This document shows, piece by piece, positions 22,201 to 34,752 of a stretch of DNA of 64,000 bases. The notes under the pieces are model-generated. The model saw only the letters and a list, made by a program, of their open reading frames with translations. It was not told the DNA's origin and did no database searches. Within the stretch, counting starts at the first letter, position 1; the number at the start of each line of letters is the position of its first letter. Source of the stretch: Lepas anatifera (taxonomy: Eukaryota > Arthropoda > Thecostraca > Lepadidae). Position numbers and translations under genes: made by a program. The stretch covers positions 1 through 64,000 of the forward strand of contig JAOTON010002124.1 of the NCBI GenBank assembly GCA_034440635.1. The letters are read 5' to 3'.

Positions 22201-24474
22201 AAAGCCCTCCTGATTGGACCTTGTTTGAATGCATCTGAATCTGAATCAGAGTGGTGGTATCAAAAACAAGGGCTTTGCGACGAGCTAAAAACACAGGATT
22301 CTGTGTTAGGCCACTTCAAAACTCTCCTCTAATGATGGTTTTAGAGTGAAAGTAATGAAACGCAGCGCTTGAAGACATTGCCACCGATATATCTGAACAA
22401 AACGGTAAGAAGTAGGGTACCATGCATGCCACGGTCTGATCAAAATACAAATTAAACAGGCATTAAACCCACACATACGGTGCAGCAGAGCATATCTTAA
22501 TCAGATCATAATAAACACAGGAGATTTGAAAGTAAATTTAGGAAGAATTTAGCTGTGTTGTTTCAATATATCCGAAAAAACACTAATCATTTACATTTTC
22601 AATGAAAAACAATACTCCTGTACAAAAACAATACAATACAATACGAAAGGTCTTGACGAGACGAATAACCATTATGCGAACTTATTTTGGTTAAGTCAAT
22701 ATTGAGGTCACCAGAACTCAAAGAAGGATCCATACAGTGGCCGAATCAGGGGGAGAGGGCGAAAAAGGCAGTTGATCCCCCAAACGAAAAAGTTCAGTGA
22801 AGAACCATATTTCCCCCAAAAGCTGTCGACTTCTAGTCATTTTTCCCCGGCTCCTGCTCCTTAAGTCTATAAGCAAGGTTTTGGTGCTTTAACTGAACCA
22901 TTAAACTTCAAACAGAACCAGTCAACTTCAGTGCAAGCAGTGGACCTAGGTCCTCTTGATATCAAAAAAAGCTTTTGAGTGAATGATCCTTGAATAGCAA
23001 AAGCAAACATCTTGTGGCCGAATCTTTTACCGGGTTATTTTTGCTTTTCGACTTTGGTTGCCCCCCTAAACCTACCGGCCAGATCCGCCACTGGTTCCAT
23101 ATGCCTGACAATCCCTGGCTACACCCATACAGCCATTTTTAGGTAATGGAAGAAGTTTCGAAAGACGTAGGTATGTACCTAATTGTACACTTCGCATTCC
23201 AATGCAGCTGCTTACATTGCAAGTCCAATCCGTTTCCAAGTCCACACCACTTTAGCGACTGCCTGCTCCCGATGTCATAGGGCACTGACACTGAAAAAGA
23301 TTGGTCTAGAATATGCCTAAATAGGCTATACGCTAACCAAAAAAATTTTCCACCGCAATCCGCTAACTGTACTAACACCGTCCCGCGTACACTCCCCGTG
23401 GCCTGCGTCCTTAAAACTGAGGGAGACGCTTGATCACGACACGAATGAAAAAATGCAGAGCGCACGTGCATCTTACACTTCCGGTGCTTCCACGACACAA
23501 GTATTGCCAGGTCAAAATGTGTACGGCATCTGTAAGGATACGACCATCTTGCCAATGTATTAGCAAGGCTGTCATAATTCCTGCTTTGATTATACGGGAC
23601 AGCGTTGCTACCCTTGTACTGGCTTAATTGCGTGTTCATATCATTATGGAGGACGACTAATGTTGGTTTTAAGACAATGCCTGAACTACTTTTTGTTTGG
23701 CACGAACTGGGTTTTGTCCTTCTTTAGCGTTGGTTGTGCCCTAGTGAACCCCGATATCAGGGCTGTATTCGTATAGAAAGCACCATGTGCATGCTCCATG
23801 GGTCTGCAGGAGGCCTGAGCCGGCTAGCTGCCGTGCTGGCGCCGGCGGGCCGGACAGCAGATACCAGTCGGGAGACCTTGGAGGGGTAATGTGACAACAG
23901 GAGGTAAGAAAGTATTTATTTCCAAGTGGCTTGCATTGCTGTTTTGTAATAATTGACCTTGTTGGTTTCACTTTTAAGTCAATCTATTTAGTATGCAATT
24001 GGCGTCAAACACCGAAGAGGGACGTCATGGGCATACATTTCCATCTCTACCACTCAAGTGCGTAGGCCGCCGCGACGTGGCTGGCTTCGATTCAGCCGAC
24101 CCGGGTTCAAGGCCCAGCGGCTTCCCTGAACAAGGAGCATGCTGGCTCCCAAGAAACTCTGTTATATTCCATTGCCGGTTTAAAACACATAATTAATGGT
24201 AATTATCAAAACTAATTGGGGCGCAAATTGAATTTTGTTGTTTGTGAATCCTGGGTGAACGAATTAGTGTGCTTAGCTGGAACCAGTCAATTGACTGGTG
24301 CAGTCGTTCTAGGTATACACACTTTCTACCCGCCCAAGGCTTGGCGATTAAGCATTAAAAATACATTTATTGAATTTAAAGTTAGGCATGTCCATGTCCA
24401 ATCACTGACAAACCTGCAATACGAAGGTAATGCTTGACTCTGCGCTAGAGGGACAGCAAATACCGCACCAAGAT
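22201..24474. other. gene-poor stretch
   Basis: No supported gene. A small family C-like fragment (GTCAATATTGAGGTCACC) occurs at about 22695. Other open frames are short and unsupported. Confidence 0.35.
24060..24122 (+). other. tRNA-like B-box sequence (possible SINE head)
   Basis: GACCCGGGTTCAAGGCCC fits a pol III B box. Upstream pairing does not make a convincing cloverleaf, so a functional tRNA is unlikely. Confidence 0.3.
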
Positions 24475-25508
24475 TTAACCCTCGCCCCACCGGGGGCGGG
24501 GCATCGATGGCCCCCTAAGGTTTTTCCGGGATAGCAGAAAAATGAAGAGGCCCAGCACCGCGGTTGAGAGCTCTACCTCTCACTGCATCATTTTCCCACC
24601 ATCCCTGAAATTTTTTACCCCAGTTCACCCAAGGTCAGGTCACCAGACGAGGTCAACCAAGGTCACCTCACTTCAACTTTAGAGCTCTGTAAGAGCTACA
24701 TTTCGAAGTCGATCGATTTGAAACTTCCTACACTTCATGGTCCCTCCAGGGTCTACAAGGTGTACATCCGGGATTTTTCGATTTCGTGCCCTGACGTCAG
24801 GTCACGAGGTGACCTCTCCCGTTGAAAAAGCATGGGAAAAAGCTGTCTTATGGTCTAAAAGTCACACAAACGATTGAAAATGCTCAGCTTGATCAGAAAA
24901 GCGTTCTTGGACACCTTTTCACGGATTCCAGGGGCCATATTTGGGCTTTGAACTCTTTAAGGTCATCCAAGGTCACCAGGGGTCAAAAACAATATTTTGA
25001 CAATAACTTTTGACCTAATTAAGTTAGAGCGCTGAAACAAACACCATCGTGTTTTTCTTGTCACTGGCTTTCATTTGATATACGGCAGTCACTTTCTGAC
25101 CTTTCGTAACCTCAGGTCATCTTAGGTCACGAGGTGACCTCTGGAGGTCAAACCACTGGCGGGAGGTCATTACGTTTTACATACCGGAAAAAGGATTGAC
25201 AATTCCCTATCAAATGTACTTTACCAGACCTCAATAGCTCTAATGGCATAAGAGTTATGCCCAGTTTGCTTAAGCATTGCATATTTGAGTGAAAATAGCC
25301 GATCTTGACCTAATTTGCCCTCTGGAGGTCAAACCATTGACCTGAGCACTAAAACACGTGAAGCAATTTCTTACTGAATTCACGCGAGCTTTCTAATGCA
25401 CTTTGCAGATTTGCGCTAACGTCAATATTTTCGGAGTTAGAGGGGGGACCATCGATGGCCCCCGGTGGGGCGAAGGTGGCGCTGGACCCCCGGTGGGGCG
25501 CGGGTTAA
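24475..25508 (+). mobile_element. TTAA-flanked family A element, copy 2 (complete)
   Basis: This 1034-bp element has TTAA at both ends. The first 20 bases TTAACCCTCGCCCCACCGGG and the inverted last 20 TTAACCCGCGCCCCACCGGG differ at one position. It is co-linear with 5305-6333 and has no ORF of its own. The TTAA target suggests mobilisation by a piggyBac-type transposase encoded elsewhere (inference). Confidence 0.75.
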
Positions 25509-25832
25509 TGGGCTTGGGATATATAGATATGCTTATTGAACTATCCACCACTCAACAATGGTTGAAAACAAAGAAAACTGAACGGGGTTGCAGGACAGAA
25601 GGATGCATGCATTGTAATTATACGCAACTGCAATAGTTTTAACATGAAATTACAGACGGTGCTTCGGAGCCCACCAAAACTGAGCTGTTATTCTTGGCCA
25701 CCTACGTCTTAAAGGACTAAATATAAATTCACATCGACCATCACGATTTGATAACACAAGCATTAATAGTTAATATAAGCCGACACACAAACTATTACAA
25801 TCAATCTAAGCCAGACCATGGAAAATACTTGA
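25509..25832. other. repeat hosting the MITE
   Basis: The last part (ACAATCAATCTAAG, CATGGAAAATACTT) and the sequence after the MITE (GATACACCCCTGTAG, TTCTACGCAAACTTGTATA) recur uninterrupted at about 36150-36260, so this is another interspersed repeat. Confidence 0.6.
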
Positions 25833-26284
25833 AGGGAATGTGACACCTTGGTCGAATCCTGGAATTTAGTGTAATTAGGCGTACATTTAGTCAAAAATAA
25901 TGAAACCACTCATGATTTCTCTGAAAAATGTACAATAAGCTCAATATTTGGTTTTTAAAAATACTCCTCTAGAAAAAGAAATTAATATCAGTCTGTGGAT
26001 AATGTCATGATCTGGCAACCACTACCATACTTGAAACGCTTCAAGGGCTTCGATTGGCTGATGCTCATCGTGACATCAGCATATGTTGATGTCACACCAG
26101 TAGCTCACAACAATGGCCACTGGCGACGGGGGGCTGAGGGGGGCTGGTGTCAGGTACGTTTTAGCTTTTTTCTACGGAAATATCCAGTTCCAACACAAAT
26201 GAAATATGGAGTACCGGGTTTTCCGACCTGCTTTACAACTTGCCTATCTCAGTTAAAATCACGTTGCGAAGGTGCCACATTCCC
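25833..26284 (-). mobile_element. 450-bp MITE with 4-bp TTNA-type target duplication
   Basis: The termini are AGGGAATGTGACACCTTGG and CGAAGGTGCCACATTCCC, flanked by TTGA on both sides. It is in opposite orientation to the copy at 34753-35202. It has no coding capacity. Confidence 0.75.
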
Positions 26285-26289
26285 TTGAA

Positions 26290-27474
26290 GAGATACACCC
26301 CTGTAGTAGTATTCTACGCAAACTTGTATATCAGGCTTCTGACTTTGACACTGGGCAGGAGACGAAGATGAGTCGATTTGCAAACACTGTTCCGCACCTT
26401 TAAGAGCAGGTTTATAATACACCCTAGACAGAACGGAACAGCAGTCGCAGAATCAACAATTGAGTAGCTGGAGATGTCTTCACATGCTTCTCAAGTCCCG
26501 CACTTGCGTGCCCTGTGCTTCCATGCCTACACTGCAATCTTCATTTTGTAGCTGCGCACAACTACTGTTCTCAATATATAAACTTATCTGGTAATGGGGA
26601 GCGAGCCATGCCGACGACAAAGTTTACCTCAAGCGGGGGTAAACCAAACAGTTATATTACAAATGTTGCGATTGTAAGCTGGTCAGGGAACTGTTTTCGA
26701 GTAAACAGTTATAACAGTTATCTAAATAGTGGACTGTATCAATTATATGAAGGTTGACTATACATTGTTCGGTCTTCCCATCCCAGAACCTTTTCAATCA
26801 CCGTCAACAGAAAAAGCAGGAGGATCAATTGGCCGAATCTATTTTTCAATATTTTGGCGCTTGATGTCACGAGGGAACCAAATAATACATAAACACAGAG
26901 TATCTTTCTAAAACATGGAATGTGACAGTCATGGAAAATCACAGAGATGACATAACAGGTTCCAAGGTTGGATACGGTCTACAACCACTCGGCTGGGCTG
27001 CACCGGTGAATACTCACGCGTACAGGCCTGCACTGGCCTGCACCAATCCTTAAAGGCCGGCCGCTACGCGCTACCGGCTAATATTCAAAACACTAGCACA
27101 CACGTTAAAATCCTCACTTAAAGTTACACCGGTGGCGGGGCTCCGAAATGACTTAAGCGTTCGAAATAAATCTAAAAGGTTAGAACTATCCCCAGCGGGA
27201 TGAACGAACTGGTCAGGCAGGCCAAATTCGCCTACTGAAGATAGTTTTACGTTAAATTCCAATAAGTTCTAATATATAATTAAATAAAGTGTCTCTGGGC
27301 TGGCAAACAGTGCCAAACGCAGAGCCCAGCCCACACCCACCGGCGGAGTCGTCCCAACTGACTTCTCAACGAGTCGCAACAATGGCGGCGCGCGTGCCGC
27401 CCAGGCTATAATTGCCATGACTACCAGCGAGTCGCGCGAACAGAAGTGAAGTAACTCCGAGCGCTCTATTATTG
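26290..27474. other. gene-poor stretch
   Basis: I see no supported gene. The last 170 bp are CpG-rich (GGCGGCGCGCGTGCCGCCC), possibly a promoter/CpG-rich segment, but no start site can be defined. Confidence 0.3.
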
Positions 27475-27559
27475 GAGATATACAGTGGCGTAGCCAAGGG
27501 GGGGTCCTTGGGGTCCGCGGACCCCCTTGGGCTGACCTTATGCACTGGAAAAAACGAGC

Positions 27560-30500
27560 ATTAGTCTCGGGGGCCCCTGAGCTCGGTCTCAGGGGCCCCC
27601 CCGAGCTTGGTCTCAGGAGGCCCCCGAGCTTGGTCTCAAGGGACCTCCGAGCTTGGTCTCAGGTGACCCCGAGCTTGGTCTCAGGGGGCCCCTGAGCTTG
27701 GTCTCACGGGCCTTCCGAGCTTGGTCTCAGGGGCCCCCCTGATCATCGGTATCGAGGGCTCCAGAGTACCGAACATTGATCTCGGAGGGGGGTGGCCCTG
27801 AGCTCGGTCTCAGAGGGCCCCCTGAGCTTGGTCTCAGGGGGTCCCCGAGCTCAGTCTCAGGGGACCCCCGAGCTTGGTCTCAGGAGCCCCCACCCCGAGC
27901 TTGGTCTCAGGAGCCCCCACCCCGAGCTTGGTCTCAAGGGACCTTCGAACTTGGTCCCAGGGCCCCCGAGCTTAATCTCACGGGCCTTTCGATCTTTGTC
28001 TCAGGGGGCCCTCCTAGTTTGTTCTCACGGTCTCAGGGGGCCCCGAGCTTGGTCTCAGGGGGCCCTGAGCTTGGTCTCAGGGGACCCCCGAACTTGGTCT
28101 CACGGGCCTTCCGAGCTTGGTCTCAGGGGGCCTCCCATCATCGGTATCGAAGGCTCCAGAGTACCAGACATTGATCTCGTCGGGGGGGGGCTGAGCTCGG
28201 TCTCAGAGGGCCCCCGAGCTTATTCTCGGGGGTCCCCGAGCTTTAGTCTCACTGGTCTTTCAATCTTGGTCTCAGGAGGCCCCGAACTTGGTGTCAGGGG
28301 CCCCCTGAGCTTAGTCTCAGGGGCCTTTCGATCTTGGTCTCAGGGGGCCCTCCGAGTTTGGTCTCAGGGGGCCCGAGCTCAGTCTCAGGGGCCCCCCGAA
28401 CTTGTTCTCAGGGCCCCCTGCGAGCTTGGTCTCTCGGGTTTTCCGAGCTTGGTCTCAGGGGGCCCCGATCATCGGTATCGAAGGTTCCAGAGCACCGAAC
28501 ATTGATCTCGGGGGCCCTGAGCTCGGTCTCAGGGGCCCCCGAGCTCGGTCACATAGGCCCCCGAGCTTTAGTCTCACGGGCGTTTCGATCTTGGTCTCAG
28601 GGGCCCCCGAGCTTGGTCTCAGGGGCTCATCGAGCTTGGTGTCAGGCCCCAAGCTTGGTCTCAGGGGCCCGAGCGTGGTCTCAGGGGCCCCAAGCTCGGT
28701 ATCAGGGGCCCTGAGCTTGGTCTCACGGGCCTTCTGAGCTTGGTCTCAGGGGTCCTGAGTTTTTTCTCACGGGCCTTGTGATCTTGGTCTCAGGGGCCCC
28801 CGAGCTTTTTCTCAGGGGGCCCCAGAGCTGGTCTCAGGGATCCCCCCGAGCATCGGTATCGATGGCTCCTGAGTACCGAACATTGATCTCGGGAAGTGGG
28901 GGGGGGGCAATATTGATTTGGGGGTGCCCCCCGACTATCGATATCGAGGGACTTATGTGTGAGGCACGGGAAGTGGCCTAATGGGACCCAGAGTTTGGTC
29001 TCAGGGGGCCCCAGGCTTGAGCTCAGGGCCCCTCGAACATTGGTATCGTGGGGCTCTGGAGTACCGAGCATTAGTCTCGGGGGGGCCTGAATATTGATCT
29101 GGGGCCCCCGAACATCGGTTTCGAGTTACTTCTGAGAAAAGCGCAAGCATGGGCCTAAGGGTGCCCCCAAGCCTGATCTAAGTGGGACCCCGAGCTTGGT
29201 CTTAGGAGCCCCGCGCATCAGTATCCAGGGGCTCCGGAGTATTGGCATCGGGGGGGAACAACAATTATTTCAGGGGCCTCCAAATGCTGATCTCGGCGGG
29301 CCCCCGAATTTGCGGATGCAGTGGCGTAGCCAAGGGGTCCTAGGAGTCCGAGGACCCCCCCTTGGGCCACTCTGAACCACTGCAAAGGATTCTCTGATCA
29401 CGGGGCCCCCAGAGTCTGTCTCAGAAGCCCCTGAAAATTCTTTCTCAGGGCGTCCCGAGTCGGCCTCAGGGCTCCACCCTGAGAGTCGGTCTCAAGGCCC
29501 CTGAAAGTAGATTTCAGGGGGCCCCTGAGAGTTGGTCTCAGGGGACCCAAAAGTCGGTCTCAGGGGGCCCCGAGAGTCGGTCTCAGGGGGCCGAGCTAGT
29601 CCCACGGGCCCCCAGAGAGTGGTTCTCAGGGCCCCGCGACAGTCTATTTCAGGGGCGCCGTGAGAGTCAGTCTCAGAGAACCCCAAGAGTCGGTAAAGGG
29701 GATCCCGAGAGTCGGTCTCGGGGGACCCCCCCTCCCGAGATTCTATCTCATGGGCCTCAAGAGTTGGTTTCAGGGGGCACTGAAAATTGGTATCAGGGAG
29801 CCCCGAGAGTCAGTCTCAGGGGGCCCCGAGCTAGTCCCAGGGGCCCCCAAAGTGTGGGTCTCAGGGCGCAACGAAAGTCTATTTCAGGGGCCCCCTGAGA
29901 GCCAGTCTCAGAGAACCCCAAGAGTCAGTCAAGGGGACCCCGAGAGTCAGTCTTAGAGGAACCCCGAGATTCGGTCTCAGCGTGCCCATAGTCTTAGCGG
30001 AGTCTCTCTCAGGAGTCAATATGTACTTTCAGGTGGCCCGAGAGTTAATCTGGGGGTTCGAGAGTTAGTCTCATTTGATCCGCAGAGTGCTGGTCTCAGG
30101 AGGCCCCCGAGGGGTAATCTTGGGAACCCTCGAGATTTAGCCTCAGGCTGTGCCCCCTGAGTTTTTGCATAAGGGGCCTCGAGAGTCAATCTCAGGGAGC
30201 ACCCAAAAGTTAGTCTCAGAGTGCTCCCGGGAGTTAGTCTCAGGGACGTCCGAGAGCTAATTTTGGGGCTTTGAGAGTAATTCCCAGAGGTGCTCCCGAA
30301 TTTTGGTCTCACGGACTCCGAGTTAGCCTTAGGCCTCTGAGAGCTAATCTTGACTTCCGAGAGACAGTCTCAGGAGTGCCGTGCCAAAGACTCAGTCTCA
30401 GGCGTGCTTCCACACCTCCCCCTCGAGTGTTAGTCTCAGGGGACGCCCCAGGGTTAGTCTCAGAGGGCCGTCGGAAGTCATTCCCAGCCCCCCTCTCCAC

Positions 30501-31000
30501 CCCAGAGACAGCCTCAGGGAACCCCCAAGAGCTAATCTGGATGGCCCCGAGAATCAGTCTCAGCCCTCCCCCAGAGCAAATTTGGGGGGCTCTATAATTA
30601 GTCCCAGAGGTGCTGCCGATAACTAATCTAAGGAGCCCCTGAGAGATTCTCAAGGGCCCCAATTTGGATCAAGAAGCGCCGTGAATCAGTCTCAGAGACC
30701 CCCTGAGATCTAATCGGGAGAGGGGCCGGAAATTAACCTTGTGAGTGCCGCCAAGTGTTGGTCTTAGGCGGCCCCAGAGCTAGTCTCAGGTCCCCCAAGA
30801 ACTGATCTCGGAAGCCCGAGTTATTTTCAGGGGACCTATCAGTTCTAGTGTAAGGAGGGCCGGAGAGCTAATCTCAGAGATCCGACAATTAGTCTCACGA
30901 GGTCTCCAGGAGTTAGTCTCAGGGGTCCCCTGAGGCTGCCCTCAGGTGTCCCCGAGAGCTAGCCTCAGCAAGCATTCCTCTCCTTCCTCCCCCTCGGCTC
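27560..31000. repeat. GC-rich minisatellite with 22-nt-type units
   Basis: The basic unit is GAGCTTGGTCTCAGGGGGCC and variants. After the internal end at 29319 the units change to GAGAGTCGGTCTCAGGGG. A longer motif (CATCGGTATCGAGGGCTCC ... ACATTGATCTCG) recurs near 27745, 28142, 28470, 28850 and 29037. Long open frames here (up to 237 codons of SLVSG/AWSQG/ELGLRG repeats) follow from a stop-free repeat whose length is not divisible by three; I do not call them genes. Confidence 0.9.
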
Positions 31001-32460
31001 AGAGTTATCCTCAGGCCCCATGAGTGTAAGTTCCAGGAGGTTCCAGTAGGTAGTCTCATGGTACCCCCAAATGTTGGTTTTGGGGGACGTAAGTACTGAT
31101 TTGCGGGAAAGGTTTTGTTTTCGGGGGTCCCCGATTAGTCCCCAGGTCCCCAGTTTCGGCGCCATGTGAAGTGCTAGGCCCCTGGAGATCTCTGCTCGAT
31201 CCAGAGGGCAGGGGAAGGGGGCGGTGGGTGGTGGTCCTGGATGGCTTAACACTGGCATAGCAATACAAGCCCTCTACAAAGACCCAAATTCCAAGGAACA
31301 AAGTTCCCCAAAGTCCACCTATCAGAGATCCGATGTCCAAGGAAGTACGCACCTCCCCAAGCCCCGGGATCTCCAACCAATGGCTAGAGGGAGTAAGGGA
31401 GTGGTTTCATCATTAGGACCGTCCACGGAATAGGTTTTATATAGCATCTGGGGCACCCCTATATCCCTTTTATTGAGCGCCCTTTTTCCTTTCCATTTCT
31501 TTTAGATTTTAGAATTCAAACCAGAGATATCGCTTGAGATCTAAGGCTCAAAGAATATTTTCGAAAATTATATGCCTCGGAAAAATGTATCTATGCCCAT
31601 TGCGTACCAAAAAAGACAAATTGAAACCTGTCGATCAGGCACCATTACCGAAGGAAAGGCAAAAATTAATATAGTTTTAGCATCCATAATAGCAAATCGA
31701 ACAGGGAATTTGGCACTTCAGCTGATTTTCAATCTATTAGCTTAATCCCAATAAGTATCGCCCTAATTATTATGAAATAAACAGCTTTCAAATATTTTCG
31801 TAGGAAACCAGACAAACAAGGGCAATGACAGAAATTCATGAGCGTAATCCCAAAAAGAAAAATAGGTATATAAGGTTGAAAATAACAATGACAGAGTGAT
31901 CCAAGGCGATAGATACCTCAGGCGCCTATTGTTTTGGTAATTTACTCATTTACAACAAAGCAAGGGTAAGAAAGAAACTGTGGTGAGTTCATCAGGATCT
32001 TTCCGCGGAATAGACGTTATATGGCGTCCGGAACACACTACCATATCCCTTGTATTTTTATTCATTTTTCCATTTCTTTGGAAATTTTCTGATTAAAGAG
32101 TTCATGAATTCGAAACTCGGAAAGAATTGGCAATCATTTCCTGTAGAAGACCATTTCTTTGTACTCAAAACGACAGACCTTCCATAACTTCATGCCTGAT
32201 TACCAGAGTGAGTTGAGGTAGTCAGGTTTAACATCATGTACGCAGCAACATTTAATTTCCCGAAATGTGCCACAAACTGTTGTTGTATCCACGCTGCCGT
32301 ATAGGTATGGGCCAGCCTTAATATTTGGTGGCCCAAATTTACCAACACTTGGTCGGATCAAGAAAAATCAAACTATAAGCAAAATAAGAACAAACACTTA
32401 AAACGGCATAGCAAAATTTCCGTCGTGTAAATGTTATAGTGCCAAAATATTATACGACAA
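31000..32460. other. AT-rich interior of the 5.08-kb element
   Basis: Beyond the minisatellite the sequence is AT-rich with no gene. Similar phrases (TTTCCGCGGAATAGACG at about 32000 and TCCACGGAATAGG at about 31423) suggest a diverged internal duplication. Confidence 0.35.
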
Positions 32461-32566
32461 ATATAGGAGATGAGCCCCGGCTACTAAGGGGCCCCCGGCC
32501 TGGGGGCCCCCCGAAGGTAGTCGGACCCCCCCTTGGCCGAATCCTGGCTACGCCACTGGAGATATA

Positions 32567-33639
32567 CCACGCAAAGTAAGGTCGATTTTTAGATGCAATT
32601 TCAACAACAAAAACAGGGAATTCAAGTAGCACGAAAACGACACAGAGCAGAGGTAGCAGCAAAATAATCATAAAAACACTCCATACCGGTTCCAGCAACA
32701 CTTCAGAGGCAGATACAGACCTGTTCCGATGCCATTTCCACGGAAAAAAGTGTAAAACTTCTTCCAAAAAGGAATCAGAGCCTTCTTCTTCAATTGGAAG
32801 CTACACAAATTCGCAGTTATCGTGCACTTCACTAACGCGTCTCGCTGACGCTCCGCGCAGCCACGCACACCCTCCCCGTCGCACGCCTGTCGGCCAACTG
32901 AACCACCTGATTTGCTGCCGCGCCGCCGCGCCGGCCGGCTGCGACGGCGACAGTGGCGCCTTCAGCTGATGTTCCCTGAGAGGGTGAGTTTAATGAAACA
33001 CCAAATAATTTGTGTTTAACTCATATCTAGCAATTTCTCGATTGTAAAAAAATGCGAGAATAGCCTCTGAATACACATTCATGGTACGCCTCTGCATAAC
33101 TGCAGGGGCTCTGGTGATGCCAATCTAGGACAGCTATGGTGATGCTAAGGAAACAATTTTATTGTTTTTTAGTCCAAATATCAATATTTCGTAAAACAAA
33201 TACATTACATTTTTGTTTGCCATAAAAATCTACATATAGATATGACGTTGTCTCAAAATGACCAAAAATCAGCCAAATCTGAAGGCCCCTTTGGTGTTTT
33301 TTAAGGCCAAAAAACTTTTCTGGAATTCACCCCCAAAAACAAGGCACACTTATCAAAGCGATCACGCTGAACAATTTTGTAATGCCATGTTTCCATCAAA
33401 AATGGACGCAACATGCTCAAAACCTAAACGCAAAATTTGAAACCTCCTTAAATAAAATAATATGTTCAAGAAATGTATTAAATTTTCATTGAAAATAAAG
33501 ATAAGCATCTAAATATACCCTTATCTCAAAATGAGCAAAATCGTCAAAAACCCTGTGGTCGGTGGCGTATTTGTTCCTCCCACAAAGAACCAAAGTCAAA
33601 ATTTCTAGTAGCAGCCGACCAGAAATGATGAAGCCGACA
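32567..33639. other. gene-poor stretch
   Basis: No supported gene. CpG-rich around 32830-32960, then AT-rich. Confidence 0.3.
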
Positions 33640-33875
33640 AAGGCAGGTTAAAGGGTATCCACACCGGCCGTTCTAGTCACTTGTGGTCGGCTGCGTATTT
33701 TTTCTTGGATGTGTATGCTTGTATCATTGGTTTTGTGTGATTGAGTGTCTGATGGTGTGCTTGAAATCCTATTAATTCAACCTGAGTGGTCTCCATTGAC
33801 GCTGGACTAAGAATAGCCATGGTATTTGTGGAGAGTCCAAAGGTGTCCAATAAATAAATAAATAAATAAATAAGC
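33640..33875 (+). mobile_element. probable LINE/SINE 3' end with (AAAT)n tail
   Basis: A unique-looking sequence ends GGTGTCCAATAAATAAATA followed by several AAAT units, the usual form of a retroposon 3' end. The coding part is absent. Confidence 0.4.
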
Positions 33876-34628
33876 TGGGCTCCCTCGTCACGACGAAAAC
33901 AGTGGGCATAACAAATGAATTTTCAATATATCTTAACTTGCACATGGTAACATATATCACAAGCTCCGCTGATTCCTCTGATGTAAAGCACTTGCATGAG
34001 TTGGCTGATTTGTCCTTAAATCTGTCCAAAACAGCCGTGTTTTGGCTACCTACATGTCATTCTGGCGATTTTTTTTTGTTTGAATAGAACTTTCCTTCTC
34101 TATCAATGCCTGATTTGCATTTTTATTGAACAAAGGTGCAACAAAAGAGATAAAAACAAAGATATAGTAAGTTTTTGGCTACCTAAAAAGTGTCCATTTT
34201 CTTCCGGGGTAACCGTCAAAGTTAGTGTGCCCCCATACCAAAGCTCTGGCTGCGCACATGCATCAGTATGTAAATAAATCCGCATAAATTAAGAGTAATA
34301 ACATGGAATAGAGATACCTGGAATGGAGACCTTAATGCAAACCCTTTTGCTTTTGGGTGCCAATCTAGGACATGAAAAAATGCTTCGGTAAGTAAAGCTC
34401 GGTAAGGACCAATGTAAAGTCTGTGGGAGATGTGGTGGCCGATGACTTTGATGTGACTTATAAACCGTGGCTTGCACAGGAAAACGACCATGCATTTCGG
34501 AAAGCCCAATCTGTGGTGCGTCCGCTAAAATACATTTTAGGCATGAAATATCTAAAATTGCAGAGCAAAGCGCAGGAGAAATCAGAATCTGATACTGCAG
34601 CTCAACTTGTATTATTACATGTTTTAGG

Positions 34629-34722
34629 CGCGCGGAACCCGGCGACGTATGAGCGGAGTGTGTTAGGGGTTCGTCTAGTAAGTGAAGTATACCGGGTTCG
34701 AAGCCCGCGCGTGGAATTTTTC
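34629..34722 (+). other. tRNA-like B-box sequence
   Basis: ACCGGGTTCGAAGCCCGCGC fits a B box, and complementary GC-rich ends (GGCGCGCG / CGCGCG) flank about 90 nt. The D-arm pattern is missing, so a functional tRNA is not supported. Confidence 0.3.
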
Positions 34723-34752
34723 ATCTTTATAATGGTAATTTCGTCGCTTAAA

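Larger units (their letters stand above)
27483..32558. mobile_element. 5.08-kb hAT-type element carrying a macro-array of minisatellites
   Basis: The ends are inverted: CAGTGGCGTAGCCAAGGG at the left and CAGTGGCGTAGCCAGGAT (complement) at the right. A perfect 8-bp duplication GAGATATA lies at 27475-27482 and 32559-32566. No transposase is encoded. The interior is mostly a GC-rich minisatellite. A second copy of the left end (CAGTGGCGTAGCCAAGGGG) lies internally at 29319, so the element looks like a tandem or nested composite. Confidence 0.8.

Noticed and set aside
27776..28737. Long plus-strand open frames (126-237 codons) in the minisatellite
   Set aside because: They follow from a stop-free short tandem repeat in three frames; no splice sites or start context.
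27483..31000. CRISPR array
   Set aside because: Units are contiguous and degenerate with no constant repeat/unique spacer pattern, and the context is eukaryotic.
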